Origin: Caenorhabditis elegans
Taxonomy: Eukaryota; Nematoda; Chromadorea; Rhabditida; Rhabditidae
NCBI RefSeq assembly: GCF_000002985.6
Contig: NC_003279.8
Coordinates: forward strand, 12,028,001-12,092,000
DNA length: 64,000 nt
Reading direction: 5' to 3'
The notes under the pieces were generated by a model. It was given only the letters and a program-made list of their open reading frames with translations, did no database searches and was not told where the DNA came from. Both the position numbers and the translations under genes were made by a program. Below, in pieces: positions 44,849-56,492 of this stretch. Each line of letters starts with the position of its first letter. Position 1 is the stretch's first letter.

Positions 44849-45173
44849 TTTTGCCATTTTTTTTGTGTAAAAAGCGATTAAAATAAACTTGATTCTTAAA
44901 GTTCGTCTGGGCAGAATCGTCTGTGTAACCTTTAGACGACCGTTTTTTCACTTTTTTTAAACAGTAACTTTTCTAAATTCCGCAACCGATCCCGATTCTC
45001 CATCGGGATCTTTCACTATTTTGAGAAAAAACGAAGCATCAGAAGTGTTAATTAAAATATTGGAGGCTTTATGAACGAGGCTTTATTGAAAGAGTATATC
45101 GAAAATCAAGGGTTATTCCAATAAAGTTCAAGAGTTCTCTGAGCCCAATCAACAACGACGAAATAGTCTCCTT

Positions 45174-45912
45174 ACTAGGGAACCGTCAGAAGGTGCCCAT
45201 CGGACTTGCATATAAGACCTATGCCATTCGATAGTGCATGTCTTAAAACGGTTACGCGTGAAATTTTAGCGGCAAAACTCCAGAACCAAGCTCACGGCGG
45301 GCTCTCAAAGATCTTAAAATAGCACTGTAAGGAAGAACTTTAACGATCTAACGAAGCAATTTTCCATATTCACTTTGGTAGTTCATATCTCCGTAGATAA
45401 ATTTTTTACAGAAAAGTCATCAACTAAAAAGTTGTTGATATTGTTGTGAAGAACAAGTTTGTAGTTGAAAATTTTAGGCTTTACCTTTTTCTTTTTTTTT
45501 TAATTTTACCAAAAAATTTTTGTTTGCAGGAAAATCATTAGAAACGGAATAGCAGCATAAAAATAACAACAACAGTTGCCGCACTTCACGCGCTTTTATC
45601 TCAAACAAAAAAATTTTGGTAAAAAACTTTTAGCTACAAACTTGGTCGTTAAAACAATATCAACAACTTATCAGTTGATGACTTTTCTGTAAAAAAATTA
45701 TATACGGAGATATGAGCTACCAAAGTGAAATTGGAAAATTGGCCCTCCAATGCTTCGTTAAAGTGTTATTTTAAGACCTTTGAGAGCCCGCCGTGAGCTT
45801 GGTTCTGGAGCTTTGCCGCTAAAATTTCACTCGTAACCGTTTTAAGACATGGACTATCGAATGGCATAGGTCTCATATGCAAGTCCGATGGGCACCTTCT
45901 GACGGTTCCCTA
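45174..45912. mobile_element. 0.74-kb palindromic element
   Basis: CTAGGGAACCGTCAGAAGG at the left is mirrored by CCTTCTGACGGTTCCCTAG at the right. Arms run through CCCATCGGACTTGCATAT and TTTTAAGACATG-type words to a centre near 45540. The right end is about 20 bases from the stop codon of the calpain-like gene. Confidence 0.85.
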
Positions 45913-45931
45913 GTTAGTCAGCTCCCCCAAC

Positions 45932-48900
45932 TCACGTTTTATCAAAATCCACATTGGTAAAGATTCTCAACAGAAACTCGCCGTCCTGGTCCGGATCATA
46001 AGTGCTCGGTACAATCACATAGTGCCCAAGCGGAACAGTGAATCGTATGTTAGCCTCACGAGAATCTTTGAAAAGTTTGGAATCCGCAATGGGCGTCTGT
46101 GATTTGACCATCTCGGGGGTCACTTTCTCATTGGGACCCGGCATTTCGTACACTAGGAGTCCGATTAGGAATAGTTCTAAACCCTTGTACACACAGTGAT
46201 CACGATTTTTTTGAAAAAGAGCGGCAATTATTGTGCATTTGTGGTTGGAGTCGTATGAGTCGGTGGCGCGGAAGTGTATCTCATACTGTAGATTAGTGCA
46301 GAAGGTGTCGTGGTCATCGCATCCCCCGGCAGTACCTATCCGGGAACTCCATTCTCCCTCAAATGATGCTTGGATCCATTGCTGGCTCTGATGCTCCATG
46401 ACCTGGAAGAAATTTATTTTAAATATCACATTAAAATTCCACAATTTTCACAACGTTTTTTCTTATCAAAAAATCCCTCTTAGAGCCAGATCAAATCAGA
46501 GCTACCTTGGACAAAATTTGTTTTCTTTTACAAAAGTTTTAAAGTATTTTTCTAACTTTTGGCATGCATTCGGCGAATATCCTTTAATTTTCAAACGCGC
46601 TCCATTGCAAAAATAAGCTATATTTTAGTCTTAGGACAAAGTTCTGTAGCCAATTCAACTTTCTGGCTGAAACATGCAAATTTTCTTATTTCAGAAACTC
46701 ACCTTCACCTCTGTCATCTTCTCGACTTCATGCATCGTATCAGCCGACAGATTACAGCAGTACACATCTGTGAACTCTACCATGAAGTCTTTCAAGGACA
46801 TCCAGAACTCTCCGTCTTCCTTGATTCGAAAACTCTCTCGTTTCTCCTTATCCAAGCCAAACCACCTATGGGATCTATAGCAAAAATCCCCTTTCCACTT
46901 GACTTTACCCCACGGGCTTCGGATACGGATCAACGGCGCTTTTTCCTGAAAAATTTTTACCGATGATTATTGAACATGACCCCTTGAAGTTTGATCTCGA
47001 AAAACCGCGGAATAACAGTCCATAATTCGATCCAATATCGAGTTTTTATTAGTTAGTTTTCGAAGGGGCGTAACTCTTAAAAAAGTACAAAGCTTACAAG
47101 GGAAGTTTTTACACCAGACACCGGACATCAAGATGACAATATTGCCATCCGGTAATAGAAGGTTCTGGCTATATCCTCCGAAAAATCCAGCTGCTAATCA
47201 CCGGGGAGCTCCGAGATATTTTGGTTCAAAATTTTAGCACTGATTTCAGTTGATTTTGGTCCCTTCACCATTGTTTTACAATGTAGGACACCGTTGTGAC
47301 CCTTGTTGACCAGGTCAAAATAGTCCACAGCAACGGCGAAGCTGCAAAACCGTCGATTTGTGGCCGAGTCGGTTGCAGCGTTGACTGCACAGGTAAAGCG
47401 CCAAGTGTGAAAAATGGGTGAATAGTGGGTGAAGGGGCGCTGGCGGGTGAACGATGGGGGAAAAATGGGCGAAGGACCGCAAAAAGACGAAGCAATGGGT
47501 GAATAAATTGACCAATCCGAAAATCAAAAAAGAAGTAAAAAAGGAGTATAGCAAAGCATTTCCGAAGTATTCATGCATAACTAGTATACGTGTTTATGGA
47601 AGTGTTTATTGTTAACAATGTTACAATCAATTGATTGTTGTAATGTTCACTTCATTTCCGAACATCTACCATTAGAGTCATTTGTTGTTGAATAATGTGA
47701 AAAACATTTTGTTACTTTTTTAAGGGTTTATATTTATAGAAAAAATACCAATTTGTTATTTCCCACAAGTTTGGACATTCATATTACATTCTCAGTCGAA
47801 CAATCACCTATATAAGAGTTGATTGAGCATATAGACGTCTTACTTTAAAAGACTCATAACTCTGTTGGCATTTGAATTAATAAAATGTGGCCAACTGAAA
47901 AGTTGTTGACAATAATGTGAAAAACATTTTGTTAGTTGGTAACTTTTTGTTATCTTTAGTGACTGCGGAGATGTGGGCTTCAAAAGATAACCAAAATATT
48001 CTACATCTGTGCTCAACTATGTCTCAGTTCTCGATAAAGATGAAGAAATAATTACAACAATATAAATGTTTATTGCTTCAAGCTTGACAATGTTGTAGTT
48101 GATGACTTTTTGATATCTCGTCTCTAGAAATAGATACAACCGTTTTAAGACAGGAGCTTTTATTGTTCAGAGCTCCAAGGAATGTCGGTTTCAGTGATCG
48201 AGAGCACCGAACTTGTCAAGAAAATGCATAGAACCAACAAAGTTAACATATTTCTACAATATCTGATAAATATTTTAAAATATTAAAAAAAAAATTTTTT
48301 GATTTTTTCGAAACGAAAATCTTACAAAATTTTTCAAAATTTTTCTCAAAATTTTTTTTTTGGAAACTTTTTATGATATGATTAGATTATAGAAAAATGC
48401 AATGTTTGTAATTATTTCTAGTTTGTATGTTCTGAACACGATTTCGGACGAAAACCTGAGGTGTAGTAGAACAACTAAGTTCAAAAAACGCGTTCACTTT
48501 GGATGCGTATATCTCCGTGGAAAAATTTTTGATTTCAAAGTGATCAACTACAAAGTTGTTTATCTTAATCTGAAGTACAACTTTGTAGTTTATTGTTTCT
48601 TGTCAAAAAAATTGTTGGTCGAGATAAAGTTGTGTTCATTTTGGCAACTTCATGCTTGAATTTTCTTCTTCTTTTTCTATTCCTGTCTCAATCAACAATT
48701 TTTTTGACAAGAAACAATAAACTACAAAGTTGTACTTCAGATTAAGATAAACAACTTTGTAGTTGATCACTTTGCCATCAAAAATTTTTCCACGGAGATA
48801 TACGCATCCAAAGTGAACGCGTTTTTTGAACTTAGTTGTTCTACTACACCTCAGGTTTTCGTCCGAAATCGTGTTCAGAACATACAAACTAGAAATAATT

Positions 48901-51900
48901 ACAAACATTGCATTTTTCTATAACATCTAATCATATTATAAAAAGTTTCCAAAAAAAAATTTGAAAAACATTTTGAAAAATTTTGTAAATTTTGTAAAAA
49001 TTTTGTAATTTTTTTTTCAAAAATTATCAAATTTTTATCAGGTATTGTAGAAATATGTTGAATTGTTCGTTTCTATAAGTTTTCTTGCTAAGGTCGGTGC
49101 TTTCGATAAGTCAAACCGACATTCCTTGGAGCTCTGAAAATTAAAACCTCCTGTATTAAAATGGATGTATCTAATTCTAGAGGCAAGATATCAAAAAGTC
49201 ATCAACTACAACGTTGTTAAGTTTAAAACAATAAACATATTGATAGTTGTAAGTATCTCTTCATCTTTATCGAGAACTGAGATATATAAAGAGATATATT
49301 AAGTACAGATCTAGAATATTTTGGTCTTCTTTTGAGGCTCATATCTCCACTGTCACTGAAGATAACTAAAAGGTACCAACTAACAAAATGTTTTTCACAT
49401 TATTGTAAACAACTTTCCTGTTGATGAAAATTTTGTATTCTACGTGTCAAAGAAGCTAGAAGCTCTCAAACCTTCTTGGTTCCTTTGATCCAACTTTACA
49501 TTTTCTACCATTTCTTGGCAGAACATTCAGTGTGAACTCTCACACTAGTAGAACATATCCAACCTGTTACTTTCAATGTTTCCAACATGTTTTCAAAATT
49601 TTTTTCAACAATTTTTTTTCAACAATTTTCATCATAAGGGGGGATCAAAATAAAATCTTGTAGATTTTAACTTCATGATCAAAATAATGATTTATCAAAT
49701 TGGATGAAGACGGGCCATATTTAGAATTTTTATCGAAATTTCATTCGAAACTCTTAAAGTTGAAACGGAAATATCTTACTTAGTACTATTCGATCTATTT
49801 TTCAGCGTTTCAATACGTTTTTTAACACCAATAAATCATTTCAATTCAACGCTTACTCTCATTATGAGTTTCATAGCAACGACACTCCGAAATAACCCTA
49901 GCGCGCCCTCTTTAGCGAAAATTTTATTCAATTTTTTTTGCATTTTTTGCAATTTTTCTCGTTTTTTTCACGATTACCGCTTATTTTGCGTGATTTTGTG
50001 AGCTTTCCGCACAACATATTTTTCTTTTTCACATTTTTCATAATTTGCAGATAAAAATCGAGAAAATCAACGAAAAGGATCCTAAAAAAACGACGGAATA
50101 GGAAAAAGATGCCAAAAATCAGGTATTTTCAGAAATATTGAGAAACTCTGCGTCTATTCTTCTGTTAACTAATTATAATTGGTTTCTTATTCGAAAAATA
50201 TAAATTTTTGTCACGAAAAAAGCGAGAAATAATCTTCGAATTCAGATATTTCGTCCCGACGCAACTTCGCCGGCTTCGACGAGGAATCCTGCAACGAGGG
50301 ACACGATTATGAGCTGTTAAAGTGAGTTTTAAAGTTTTAAAATGTATTCTCCCGAAAGAAAAACCGTCAAACTAACTCTAAAGCATGATAATTTTTACAG
50401 GAGTGTCGCCGGCACCGACTCCGAACGAGAAAAGCTCCGACGACCGCAAACGAGAGCCGAAGGAATCCGGAAAGCGAAGGTAATATTTTATTTTCAAATA
50501 TCGATACTTGTTTCTAACGAGCGAAAATTTATAATGTAATGTAATAATGATTAATCTTCTTTATTAAACTTCTTTAAAATTAATCATTTGAATTTTTCAG
50601 AAAATGGATCGATAAAATCGCTTACTGGAGGAAGACAAAAGGAAGAAAAGCGGAAACGAGTCAATTGCCGATGACACCAGAGGACGATTCATCGAAATCA
50701 TCAAAAGATGAAATAAATTATTTTGTTTTTTTTTTCGATTTAAAATAAATGATAATACTATAATATACTCGTTTTATGAATATTATTCTTCACTGAAAAG
50801 CAAAAGGAGGGGAATGGAAACGATAGCCTTCACCCATCGCTCACCCATCGCTCACCCATTAGCGAGCCGCTAACATGCGAACGGCGGCCCACCGGTGTGC
50901 GCGCTGTTCGTGTGTCGGCGGTTCCCCCCTCGCCTATATGCGGTCCACCGGTGGGCCGCCGCTCGCACTTGGCGCTTTACCTGTGTGCCGTTATTTACGC
51001 TGTGGTTCGGATCCTGCCCACGCCAAAGCTTTTTTATTTTTTGCAAAACTCGGGCTCCATAACACCCCGAAAAACAGTTTTTGAAGATTTAAAAACATGT
51101 TACACCTCTTTTCGATGTCCCAGAAGTGCGCTGGAAACTTTATAAAAATTTTAATTTTTTTGAAAATTTTCAATTTTTCTCCTTGGAAAAATTTGGTCCA
51201 AAACTTTTTTCCGAAATTTTTTTGAAAACGTATCAAATCTTGTAGAGCATCATCAATTTGTTATTTTTCATTGTTTTCATTGTCCAGATCCTTATTTCTG
51301 ATGCTTTATTGATATGTTTTACCATTTCAATGTTTGCAAAACATCTTGTCTTTGAGGCTATGCAGCTTCGCCGAAAAAAATCTTACAAAAAAGTGATCAA
51401 CTGAGAAGTTGTAGATTTTAACTTCATCTATAACTTTTCAGTTGAACACTTTTTCTGAAAAAATTTGGTTGCCGAGATATAGACTTTATACTTTCTAGAT
51501 CATACCAAAAATGAGCATTTCTATTCAACAGTTTCCAGCTTGACAACCAAATTTTTTCAGAAAAAGTGTTCAACTGAAAAGTTATAGATGAAGTTAAAAT
51601 CTACAACTTCTCAGTTGATCACTTTTTTGTAAGATTTTTTTCGGCGAAGCTGCATAGCCTCAAAGACAAGATGTTTTGCAAACATTGAAATGGTAAAACA
51701 TATCAATAAAGCATCAGAAATAAGGATCTGGACAATGAAAACAATGAAAAATAACAAATTGATGATGCTCTACAAGATTTGATACGTTTTCAAAAAATTT
51801 TCGGAAAAAAGTTTTGGACCAAATTTTTCCAAGGAGAAAAATTGAAAATTTTCAAAAAAATTAAAATTTTTATAAAGTTTCCAGCGCACTTCTGGGACAT

Positions 51901-54900
51901 CGAAAAGTGGTGTAACATGTTTTTAAATCTTCAAAAACTGTTTTTCGGGGTGTTATGGAGCCCGAGTTTTGCAAAAAATAAAAAAGTTTTGGCGTGGGCA
52001 GGATCCGAACCACAGCGTAAATAACAGCAGTCAACGCTGCAACCGACTCGGCCACAAATCGACGGTTTTGCAGCTTCGCCGTTGCTGTGGACTATTTTGA
52101 CCTGGTCAACAAGGGTCACAACGGTGTCCTACATTGTAAAACAATGGTGAAGGGACCAAAATCAACTGAAACCAGTGCTAAAATTTTGAACCAAAATATC
52201 TCGGAGCTCCCCGGTGATTAGCAGCTGGATTTTTCGGAGGATATAGCCAGAACCTTCTATTATCGGATGGCAATATTGTCATCTTGATGTCCGGTGTCTG
52301 GTGTAAAAACTTCCCTTGTTAGCAAAAAAGACTCAACTTAGAAACTGAAGTTTAACTTTGGTTACACATCACCTACCCATTCAGTTTCCATCAAATTGAC
52401 TCCGGTAATACAGTAGCCGTATCCTTTGATTAGTCCATTCTTCTGCCGAACCCCCTTCTCATTGACATCAATATTTAAACACACAATGAGTGATCCCATC
52501 TGCACTCCCCTCATTATCATCGCCAGAACCGCCATCTCGTCAGCCATAAAAATATCGAACCATTGAGTCAGACCTCCTGTGAAGCTTGCTGAAGCTTGCC
52601 AAAGAGCTTGCTCTGTGTAGGGGTCATTCAGGTGCTCATAGGTGCCAAGGAGCCTAAAACGTAGAGCAGCATTACAATAACAGTTAAGAATCCGGAAGCA
52701 ATTTTCTATTTCAAAATTTTTAAGGGCAATTACAAAAAAAAACCGCACTGAATTCAACTAACTGTAAAATAGAATACTGTGACATCTTAAAACTGTCTGA
52801 TAAAGTAAAAAAAGAACGGCAGCTCAACTTTTGGTTTAAAGAAGTATATAATGAATTGTGACGCTATGGAAAACTTAAGAAAAATATTTTGCTAATTATA
52901 ATGTTTTGGAAAAAAACAGAGCCGACCTGGATATGGGAGACCAAAGTTTCTTATGTTTTGCGTTTTAATTTCTAAGAGCTTATATCTTGATTTGGTTTAA
53001 AACAATATATAGCATCGCTATTCAACTAAAACCGGTCCAAAACCACCGAATTTCATAATGAGACTTCACAAAAAATTTCCAAAAATTGTTTATGGCCGGT
53101 CAAAATTTCGAAAAAAGAGCCAAATTTTGCTAAAATCTGAAATTTCGCACACTCTTTTTTGGTGCAGCCGCTGGATTTTAGTTTTTCTGAAATTATCACC
53201 TTTTAATCCTTATTTTGGTAATTTATCTTGCGGAAATTCGTTGATTGAGACAAATTTTAGGCTAACAGGCATCCAAAAATGAACAAAATTGGATGCCTAT
53301 CGGCCTAAAAGTTATCTCAATCAACGATTTTCCGCAAGATAAATTACCAAAATAAGGATTAAAGGGTGATAACTTCAGAAAAACTAAAGTCCAGCGGCTG
53401 CGACAAAGAAAAGTGTGCGAAATTTCAGATTTTAGCAAAATGTGGCTCTTTTTTTTCGAAATTTTGTTCGGTCATAAAAAAATTTTCGAAATTTTTTTGT
53501 GAAGTCTCATTATGAAATTCGGTGGTTTTGGACCAGTTTTAGGTTATTTAAGCAAAATACCCACAAACTCTACTCCCCCTTTAAATAAGAAGTATTTTTT
53601 TAGTAAACATTTCGTGCTAAAAAAAGTCATTACTCACTTGGCATAGGCCTTCTCCAACAACGGGCCCCAAAATTCACTTCCGCCCGGCGAACTCATGTAG
53701 CAGAGCGTTCCATTCACCGTCGGCAGTCGATCATCAATCACAACATCCACCCATTCTCCATATCTCCAAAACTGGAAATGGAAGATTCCAGCGTACTTCT
53801 CCGTGAATGACTGATCAGGTGGAACTACACGATAAAAGAGCTCATCTCGAAGTGACAAGTTGGCAGCGCCGGATAAGAACCAACGGTTTTCAAGTCGTCC
53901 TAGCTTAACGTCAAAATGAGTTTTGTCACTGCCAATGAGTCGGGGGTTAGCGAACAGTTCTCCGGGACGTTTCCAAACAATATGGTCCTTTGGACGCACT
54001 TTGACGTAGATTGACGAGTTGTTGGCTGGAAATGAGCACGTAGACTTTTTTTGACTTTTTTTGTTGGTTAAATTAACTATGATTTGTACTGTTTTCTCAC
54101 CTGGAAACTGCGGATCCTCGAACAACCGCTTCTCATCTAAACATTTTTGACGTTCTTCGTGAAAATAAATGGGTTGACAACTCAAAGGCACATACACGTG
54201 ACATTCTCTTTTGAATTTTCCGCTGACAATATTATCCAGCACAATCTTTCCGATACTACTCAACGAATTGGTTTCGCCGCCCATGTTGAACATCTCGTTT
54301 CCAGCTAAAGCTCCGTTAATACCTCCAGTTTCAGAATTGACGGCAACAAAATCATGTGAGTTCTTGGAAATCAGATCACCGGCGAGTGATTCGAGCTCTC
54401 TGGACGAGAAAATGTTCGTCAGGCCACGTCCGACAGAGTCGCGAGGGATCATTGAGCTGAGCTGGTCGAACAGTTTGCCCGCGACGTCTCCGCAGTCGTC
54501 ACCAACGAATTCTGAAAAATTTAACAAAAAATCAATAAAGTTTTCAAAAACCAAAAAAAAACCAATGAAATGCATTTAGAAATTATTTCGTTTTTTACTG
54601 TTAAGTTTACCAAAATTCTTCGCAAAAATCAATCATTTCTTGAAAATCAATAATTTTCACAAAAAATCAAAAAACTTTGACAAAAATCAATGACCAATCT
54701 TCCAAAAAATTAATCTATAGGTATTCCACAAACTCTTTAAAAAACCAAAAAATTTATCCCGAAACAATTTCCAAAAAATCAATGAATTCACTTAAAAATC
54801 GATAATTGCCTGAATTTACCTTTAAGAATCTCTGAAAAATTGTAAGCATGTATTTTCTCGTCGTGTTCAGAGATTGAGGAGAAGCTGGTGCGAGCTATTT

Positions 54901-56209
54901 CCTTTTCGTCTTTATTTTCTTCCTCCCTTTGCCTTGCTACTTCCGATGATTCTGGAATTTAACAAATTTTGCCAACAAAAATATGAATTTAAATAAAAAC
55001 TGAATTCAATTCAAAAATGATGAATTCAATTAAAAATCGATAGATTCTCTGAGTTTACCATTTGTGATAGTCGAGAAATTGTAGGCATCTGTTTCCTTGT
55101 CGTCTTCATACTCTTCCTCTGGGCTGTCAACTTCCGATGATGCTGGAATTGAAATAAATTTTGGCAAAAAATATCGATTTTTCCAATTCACGGTCAAATT
55201 TGAGATTAGCTCTAATGTAACTAATAAATCCTACCTACTTTGCTGAAATTTGGTAAAAGTTGGATCCCTACACGAAAACTACTGTTGGGTTTCGTTGCGG
55301 GACCCAATTTACTTGATAATTTGAAAGAAAAAAAAAACAAAAACAAATTTGAAAAAATTCAATAAATGTTCTCAAAAAAAAAAACCAACATTTTTTTTAG
55401 AACAAATCGATAAATTTTGAATAAAATTGATACCTGATCGATAAATTGTTCTTCAAGAAACTACTCAAAATGTATAGGCTTTTCACAAAAAATCTAAAAA
55501 ACGATAAAATAGACAAGCTTCTCGAAAAATGAATGTATTCAATTAAAAATCGATATATTCTCTGATCTTACCAGTTGTTATCGACGGAAAATTGTAGTCA
55601 TCTGTTGCCATGTCGTCTTCATCTTCTTCCTGGCTCTGGCTGTCAACTTCCGATGACTCTGGAATTGAAACAGAAATTAACAAAAAATATCAATTTTTCC
55701 AATTCACATTCAAATTTGAGCTTATCAGCTCTAATATTCATACCGTATATTCCCTATTAGTATGGCCCCCCATCACTCGACTTTGACCGTTTATATCTCG
55801 GTTGTCTTTGATCATATTTCAAAAATTCAAACGACAAAATCTTTTTCAAATCTATCGTTATGCTCTGGTATTTGAAAAAATCAAAAATCTTTTGAAACCG
55901 CTGAAATATAAGCCGGCAAAGTCGATTGGCGGGGGCCATACTAATAGGCGGGGGGCCATACTAATATATAAAATTGAATCAATTTCCGAAAAATCAATCA
56001 ATTCTATTAAAAATCGATATTTATATTCGCTGATTTTACCATTTGTAATTGACGAAAAATTGGTATCATCTGTTTCATTTTTGTCTACATCTGCCTTCTC
56101 TTGGCTGCCAACTTCCGATGATTCTGGAATTGAAACAAATTTTGGCAAAAAAATATCGATTTTTCCAATACACCCAATTAAATTTCATACCTCTCTGACC
56201 ATCACTCAT
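45932..56209 (-). CDS. calpain-family protein lacking the Cys-His-Asn triad (731 aa)
   Basis: Ten exons close exactly: 56209-56191, 56123-56040, 55658-55572, 55142-55059, 54951-54820, 54511-54101, 54025-53638, 52653-52377, 46945-46703 and 46402-45932. Exons 2-5 are repeated acidic modules, (E/A)SSEV...FS(S/T)I. Residues about 270-530 are the calpain CysPc core: DHIVWKRPGEL, VVPPDQSFTEKYAGIFHFQF and the EFWGPLLEKAYAK helix. The last exons are the C2-like (domain III) region. Normal calpains have LGDCW, GHAY and NPWG. Here the three positions read LENRW (R319), GYGY (Y480) and SPWG (S504), so peptide cleavage is not expected and a binding or regulatory role is more likely. Exon structure is intact and there are no stops, so this is a preserved pseudo-protease, not simple decay. 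Intron 8 (46946-52376) contains the nested transposon. Confidence 0.88.
47880..49450. repeat. 1.57-kb palindrome inside the inner element
   Basis: Arms meet near 48660. Matching words include AAGTTGTTGACAATAATGTG against CACATTATTGTAAACAACTT, and a 270-base inner block giving the same MFVIISSLYVLNTIS frame on both strands. The inner arms are near identical; the outer ones are looser. Confidence 0.8.
50109..50756 (+). other. small multi-exon, coding-like cassette carried by the transposon
   Basis: Exon-like blocks with consensus splice sites lie in order: 50109-50122 (ATGCCAAAAATCAG|GTATTT), 50246-50320, 50401-50480 and 50601-50749. GC and codon-like bias are above the background. The blocks read ISSRRNFAGFDEE..., then PTPNEKSSDDRKREPKESGK, then KWIDKIAYWRKTKGRK...TPEDDSSKSSK in preferred frames. 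Those frames do not all join in phase through the consensus sites. This looks like captured host-gene exons or a decayed cargo gene. The family is not recognised. An AATAAA follows at 50747. Confidence 0.4.
51991..52063 (-). other. tRNA-like (Leu/Ser-like) Pol III box A and box B
   Basis: Read on the minus strand, TGGCCGAGTCGG matches the tRNA box A consensus TRGCNNAGYNGG exactly. About 35 bases later GGTTCGGATCC is one step from box B. The acceptor and T stems do not pair well, so it is a tRNA-derived relic in the outer element and not a tRNA gene. The same unit in the left arm was split at 47387 by the inner element, with its box B now at about 51008-51018. Confidence 0.5.
53036..53535. mobile_element. 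0.5-kb palindrome in the calpain-like gene intron 7
   Basis: AAAACCACCGAATTTCATAATGAGAC runs inwards to a centre near 53283 (ATGAACAAAATTGGATG) and is mirrored to GTCTCATTATGAAATTCGGTGG. Arms are about 245 bases and near perfect. Confidence 0.88.
55742..55970. repeat. TACCGTATATTCCCTATTAG element, diverged
   Basis: Starts TACCGTATATTCCCTATTAGTATGGCCCCCCAT and ends with GGGGGCCATACTAATA repeated twice. It is related to the 9588 element. Intron 2 of the calpain-like gene. Confidence 0.65.
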
Positions 56210-56492
56210 TTCGTCCTATCCTTGTGTGTAAAATATTTAAAATAAATCTTGAGTTGTCGAAAAGTGACAAGAAAAAATAATAGAACACGTGAAAATCAAT
56301 TCAAAACAATTTTCATAAAATTGACGAAATGTTTGAAAATCCATTAAAAAAATCAATAAATCAATTTTTAAAAATCGGTAATTTTTTTAAATTGTAAGTA
56401 GATACATTTTCTGAAAAATTGATAAATAATTTGAAAAAATCAATAAACTTTCTCAAAAAAAAAACGGGAGTAAACAACTGATGCATTCTAAA

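Larger units (their letters stand above)
47388..50985. mobile_element. inner 3.6-kb element nested in the outer palindrome
   Basis: A perfect 20-base terminal inverted repeat, CACAGGTAAAGCGCCAAGTG, at both ends, flanked by TG (47386-47387 and 50986-50987), consistent with a 2-base target duplication. Subterminal tandem ATGGGTGA words occur just inside each end. CAC...GTG termini with subterminal repeats and a short duplication recall CACTA/EnSpm elements; this class is inferred. No transposase frame is visible, so it is non-autonomous. It carries an inner palindrome (47880-49450) and exon-like coding segments (50109-50756). Confidence 0.75.
47096..52318. mobile_element. outer palindromic transposon, interrupted
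   Basis: CAAGGGAAGTTTTTACACC (47096) is mirrored by GTGTAAAAACTTCCCTTG (to 52318), flanked by GCTTA and TTAGC, so a TTA duplication is likely. About 295 bases at the left end match the right end. The arms continue through the interruption at 47388 to a centre near 51515. Without its insert the element would be about 1.6 kb. It sits in intron 8 of the calpain-like gene. Confidence 0.85.

Noticed and set aside
48402-48908. Two nearly identical 85-90 codon frames on opposite strands (MFVIISSLYVLNTIS..)
   Set aside because: They are the two arms of a palindrome. There is no independent coding evidence such as synonymous-biased differences.
50991-52024. Mirror frames MIRFQKNFGKKFW.. on both strands
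   Set aside because: Same reason: the arms of the outer palindromic element.
51991-52063. Functional tRNA-Leu/Ser gene
   Set aside because: Box A and box B fit, but the acceptor and T stems do not pair. It is a relic only.
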